Assembly: GCA_002327925.1 (NCBI GenBank)
Contig: DCVA01000052.1
Location: forward strand, 72,437 to 133,331
DNA: 60,895 nucleotides
Source: Anaerolineales bacterium UBA2200
GTDB taxonomy: Bacteria > Chloroflexota > Anaerolineae > UBA2200
Reading direction: 5' to 3'
The position numbers and the translations under genes are program-made. The stretch's first letter is position 1. Each line of letters begins with the position of its first letter. The notes under the pieces were generated by a model. The model made no database searches, was not told the DNA's origin, and saw nothing but the letters and a program-made list of their open reading frames with translations. Below are positions 58,272-60,895 of the stretch, in pieces.

Positions 58272-58289
58272 CTGCTTTGGCCGTGTCGG

Positions 58290-59342
58290 TCAGTCAATGA
58301 CGATGCCCGCGCCGGCCCCGACCTCCCCGACGATCCAGGCAGGCTCACCCTCCGCGTCAAGGAAAGCCCGCAGGTCGTCGAGCCGGTCAGAGGGAACGGC
58401 TATCAGCAGACCCCCGGACGTTTCGGGCGTGTAGAGAAGCTGCACCAACTCCTCCGCAATGGGCTTTGCCAATGTGACCCCAGTCCCGTAGTAGTCCGCA
58501 TTGCGTTTGGTACCGCCAGGGAACAGCCACTTCTCTGCATAGCCGATGGCCCCCGGCAGCAAGGGAACCTGCTCAGAATGGATGTGCAGGCGGACCGAGC
58601 TATGGTCGGCCATTTCGCTGGCGTGACCAAGGAAGGCAAAGCCCGTGATATCGGTCGTCGCGCGGATGCCGAAACAAGATGGAAGAACAGCTCCGATACG
58701 ATTCAGGCGCAACATGGAGGCAATGGCCGCCTGCAGGTGCTCCGGCTCGGCCGCATCACTCTTTGCCGCAGTGGTGATGATTCCGACCCCCAGCGGTTTG
58801 GTCAGGAGCAGCACGTCGCCCGCGCGCGCGCCGGCTTTGGTGGTTACATGGTCAGGATGGACCACGCCCGTCACGGCCATCCCGAACTTGGGTTCCGAAT
58901 CGTCGACCGTGTGTCCGCCAGCAACCACGCCACCCGCCTCGCGGACCTTCTCCCCACCTCCGCGCAGGATTGCGCCGATTGTGTCCGCAGGCAGGTCGGC
59001 GGGAAAGCAGGCGATGTTGAGGGCCAGGGCAACCTGGCCGCCCATGGCATACACATCGCTCATTGCATTGGCCGCCGCTATGGCTCCGTAGGTATAGGGA
59101 TCATCAACCACCGGGGTGAAGAAGTCGATCGTTTCGATGATGGCCAATTCGTCGCTGATACGGTAGACGGCAGCGTCGTCGCTGATGGTGAGACCGACGA
59201 GGAGATTTGGGTAGTCCGCCGGGGGGAACATACCTTGTAGTGGGCGCAGAACCTGCGCCAGGGCGGCCGGGCCACGCTTGGCCGCTCAGCCAGCCGCCCG
59301 TGTCATGGCGGTCAGGCGCCCCAAGTGACAAGTATCACCCAT
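58290..59342 (-). CDS. selD: Selenide, water dikinase with selenocysteine in the active site
   Basis: A 350-residue enzyme making selenophosphate from selenide and ATP, the selenium donor for Sec-tRNA. Reading starts at ATG 59342 (AGGAG 9 nt upstream) and goes through LTAMTRAAG, an in-frame TGA (59288-59286, residue 19), then AAKRGPAALAQVLRPL. This aligns with the catalytic GAGCGCK loop, with Sec at the reactive Cys and K22 at the essential Lys. Later blocks are YPNLLVGL with ISDDAAVYRI, AGGHTVDDSEPKFGMAVTG, LTKPLGVGIITTA, TDITGFAFLGHASEMA and TPETSGGLLIAVP. Starting at ATG 59231 instead would remove the whole active-site loop. It is last in the csd-DUF3343-selD operon. Confidence 0.93.
59243..59288 (-). 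promoter_or_regulatory. Sec codon and candidate SECIS hairpin of selD
   Basis: Minus strand: TGA (59288-59286) is followed 26 nt later by GGCGCAG (59259-59253), loop GTT and CTGCGCC (59249-59243), a perfect 7-bp stem. The loop begins with GU 33 nt after the TGA, as in bacterial SECIS elements. Confidence 0.75.
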
Positions 59343-59354
59343 GGATGGTATCTC

Positions 59355-59621
59355 CTAGGCTCTTTCCTCAATGTGATGGACGCTGGCGAAGCTGGCGTTT
59401 GCCAGGTGAAGGGCGGCCTGCACCGCCTCTGAATCCGACCAGTCGCAACGTAAAGCCGTGCCGCAGTCTGAACTGATCTCACGGGGTGTAGGGATGAGTT
59501 TGATGCTGAAGCCGGCGCGCAGCAGCGCTCGCTCGGCTTTGAGTGCCCCCTGTGTGGAATCAAAGAGAAAGATCGCATACCCCTGAGGACAGGGCTCTGA
59601 TCTGGTGTCAGGAGTTTTCAT
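59355..59621 (-). CDS. DUF3343 protein (putative selenium/sulfur carrier-like)
   Basis: An 88-residue protein of the DUF3343 family, annotated in databases as putative Se/S carrier-like. Its body is AIFLFDSTQGALKAERALL followed by AGFSIKLIPTPREISSDCG, including the typical end of the family (ISSDCGTALRCDW) with two cysteines that could hold persulfide or perselenide. ATG 59621 follows GGATAGG. It lies between a cysteine-desulfurase-like gene and selD, with 9 and 12 nt gaps, and probably helps deliver selenium to SelD. Function is inferred from this recurrent neighbourhood. Confidence 0.85.
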   Translation of the reverse strand: MKTPDTRSEPCPQGYAIFLFDSTQGALKAERALLRAGFSIKLIPTPREISSDCGTALRCDWSDSEAVQAALHLANASFASVHHIEERA

Positions 59622-59630
59622 GAGTTGCGC

Positions 59631-60791
59631 CTATCCGGGTGTTGCGTGCCTGGCGACTTGAGCGACCGCCTCCACCGCAGAGCACACGTCCTGGACCGAG
59701 TTGAGATAGCTGAGCCCGAAGCGGACTGTTCCGTGCGGGAACGTGCCTAAGGTTCGGTGCGCAGATGGCGCACACTGTAGCCCCGGTCGGCACAGAACGC
59801 CAAAGTCATCGTCCAGGCGCAGTGCGACGTCCGAAGGCTCCATCCCGCTGAGATTGAATGAGACCGTGGCCGTCTGGAGACGGGCATCCCCCGTTCCGTA
59901 TACTTGCACTCCGGGAATCGCCTTCAACCCCTGAATGAGCTGTGCCGTTAGTTCCTGCTCGTGCCGTCGTATGTGTGGCACACCGTGCTCGAGTACGTAG
60001 CGGACGCTGGCTCCCAGCCCGGCGATGCCAGGGGTGTTGGAGGTTCCGCTCTCGTAGCGGTCGGGAAGGAAACCGGGCTGCTCCTCGAGCTCGGATTGGC
60101 TGCCCGTTCCGCCGCGGGTGAGGGGTAGCAGCCGGGCTGTGTCAATGCGGCTGCCTACCCACAGGCCGCCTGTCCCCTGGGGGCCGAAGAGGGCTTTGTG
60201 CCCCGTGAAGGCGAGCAGGTCGATGTTCATCGCCTGACAGTCTATCGCGCAGACTCCGGCCGTCTGGGCTGCGTCCACCAGAAACGGAATTCCGCGATGG
60301 ACGGTGATGGCTCCTACCTCGGCAACGGGAAGGATCGTGCCCACAACGTTGGAGGCATGGTTCATGACGACCAGCTTGGTGTCTGCCCGAATCGCCGACT
60401 CCATGTGCCGCGCATCGAGGCGCCCGTCAGGCGCACAGGCCACGACCGTGACCTCGACCCCCAGTGACTGCAGGTGGCGCAAGGGACGCATTACGGCATT
60501 GTGCTCCATGGATGTGGTTACAACGTGGTCCCCGGGGTGCAGGAAGCCGTAGAGTACCTGGTTGATCGCCGTTGTGGCGTTCGCGCATAAGGTGATGGAC
60601 AAAGGATCGGGAACATTGAACAGACTGGCCAGGAGCTCGCGAGTGTCATAGACGATCCGGGCCGCGGCGATAGAGAGGCGGTGCCCGGAACGCCCCGGGC
60701 TGCCGCCAACGTCCCTCATGTAGTGAAGGACTGCGTCGGATACCTCTTGTGGCTTGGGCCACGAGGTGGCTGCGTTATCCAGATAGATCAT
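59631..60791 (-). CDS. Cysteine desulfurase-like / selenocysteine lyase-like class V aminotransferase
   Basis: A 386-residue PLP enzyme of the SufS/CsdB-like group commonly found beside selD. The N-terminus is IYLDNAATSWPKP, the Asp-Ala-Ala PLP block is LVDAAQTAGV, and the PLP lysine is K199 in TGHKALFGPQG. The active-site Cys region holds C334 and C340 (VLCRPGLQCAP). It would release sulfur or selenium from Cys or Sec for SelD. ATG 60791 has AAGGA 7 nt upstream. It is the first gene of the csd-DUF3343-selD operon, under a strong promoter. Confidence 0.9.
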   Translation of the reverse strand: MIYLDNAATSWPKPQEVSDAVLHYMRDVGGSPGRSGHRLSIAAARIVYDTRELLASLFNVPDPLSITLCANATTAINQVLYGFLHPGDHVVTTSMEHNAVMRPLRHLQSLGVEVTVVACAPDGRLDARHMESAIRADTKLVVMNHASNVVGTILPVAEVGAITVHRGIPFLVDAAQTAGVCAIDCQAMNIDLLAFTGHKALFGPQGTGGLWVGSRIDTARLLPLTRGGTGSQSELEEQPGFLPDRYESGTSNTPGIAGLGASVRYVLEHGVPHIRRHEQELTAQLIQGLKAIPGVQVYGTGDARLQTATVSFNLSGMEPSDVALRLDDDFGVLCRPGLQCAPSAHRTLGTFPHGTVRFGLSYLNSVQDVCSAVEAVAQVARHATPG

Positions 60792-60838
60792 GTGTATTCC
60801 TTCTTCAGGCGCCGGGGCATAGCGGCTGACCCGGTGTC

Positions 60839-60867
60839 ATTATATGGCTCGCTATCGGCAGGGTCAA
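60839..60867 (-). promoter_or_regulatory. Promoter for the selenium operon
   Basis: Minus strand: TTGACC (60867-60862), a 17-nt spacer and TATAAT (60844-60839). The predicted start near 60832 leaves a 41-nt leader before ATG 60791. Confidence 0.8.
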
Positions 60868-60895
60868 GGTCCCGCATTCTATCACGTAAAATGTC

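Noticed and set aside
1..60895. CRISPR array, insertion sequence, prophage, rRNA or tRNA gene (including selC)
   Set aside because: No regularly spaced direct repeats, transposase or integrase motifs, or cloverleaf-like sequence were noticed; the only low-complexity repeats are Pro/Thr linkers inside one gene. A dedicated tRNA search was not possible.

Overview
The window looks like chromosomal DNA of an anaerobic, GC-rich bacterium, most likely Chloroflexota (Anaerolineae-like). The reasons are the CIRCE-hrcA-dnaK-dnaJ order, a giant STAND/TPR/BTAD regulator beside a DUF5317 protein and an NHLP-clan small protein, Thr/Pro-rich secreted proteins, and an Hdr/Mvh hydrogenase cluster with selenocysteine. 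Phylum is inferred from gene content; no rRNA or tRNA gene was seen.

Layout. 1-1.4 kb: end of a nucleoside/sugar ABC permease pair. 1.5-5.9 kb (minus): rlmB, cysS, a cytidylate-kinase-like gene and a YacL-type PIN/TRAM gene behind a ~300-nt leader with an internal terminator. 5.9-9.8 kb: a Tat lipoprotein binding protein, adenine deaminase and a DDAH-like amidinotransferase. 9.8-14.1 kb: maf, an unknown Cys-rich protein and a divergent rifampicin-phosphotransferase-like enzyme. 14.1-17.4 kb: tsaE-tsaB-rimI and a polyprenyl glycosylphosphotransferase. 17.5-26.6 kb: heat-shock locus hrcA-dnaK-(35-aa ORF)-dnaJ-prmA-rsmE and a DinG-family helicase. 26.6-31.7 kb (minus): BTAD regulator, 47-aa peptide, DUF5317 protein, NHLP-like protein and a receiver lacking its phosphoacceptor Asp. 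31.8-33.7 kb: DUF2085 protein and dnaN. 33.8-41.5 kb (minus): GH1 glycosidase, asnS, a YfhO-flippase fusion and a thiamine pyrophosphokinase-DUF2007 fusion. 41.5-51.7 kb (minus): the hydrogenase/heterodisulfide-reductase-like cluster, preceded by a MoaD/ThiS-like protein and a TldE/TldD pair. 51.9-54.2 kb: PcrA/UvrD helicase. 54.2-58.2 kb (minus): two exported carbohydrate-related proteins. 58.3-60.8 kb (minus): selenium operon csd-DUF3343-selD.

The strongest connected story is selenium. The HdrA-like gene is interrupted by one in-frame TGA exactly where the family has a conserved Cys (DCSI-U-ILAPKM), and selD has an in-frame TGA at its catalytic position (AAG-U-AAK). Both TGA codons are followed at bacterial-SECIS distance by a hairpin whose loop starts with G. 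Selenium supply genes sit about 10 kb away. The Hdr/Mvh cluster has no HdrB, and it fuses an HdrC-like part to an MvhD-like part that has lost its CxxC pair.

A second candidate system is the BTAD-regulator / small peptide / DUF5317 / NHLP / pseudo-receiver cassette at 26.6-31.7 kb. Several genes (maf, the DUF2085 gene, the secreted glycosidase-like gene) have strong -10 boxes 5-9 nt from the ATG, which points to leaderless transcripts. All functional calls come from reading motifs and translations; no database search was run.
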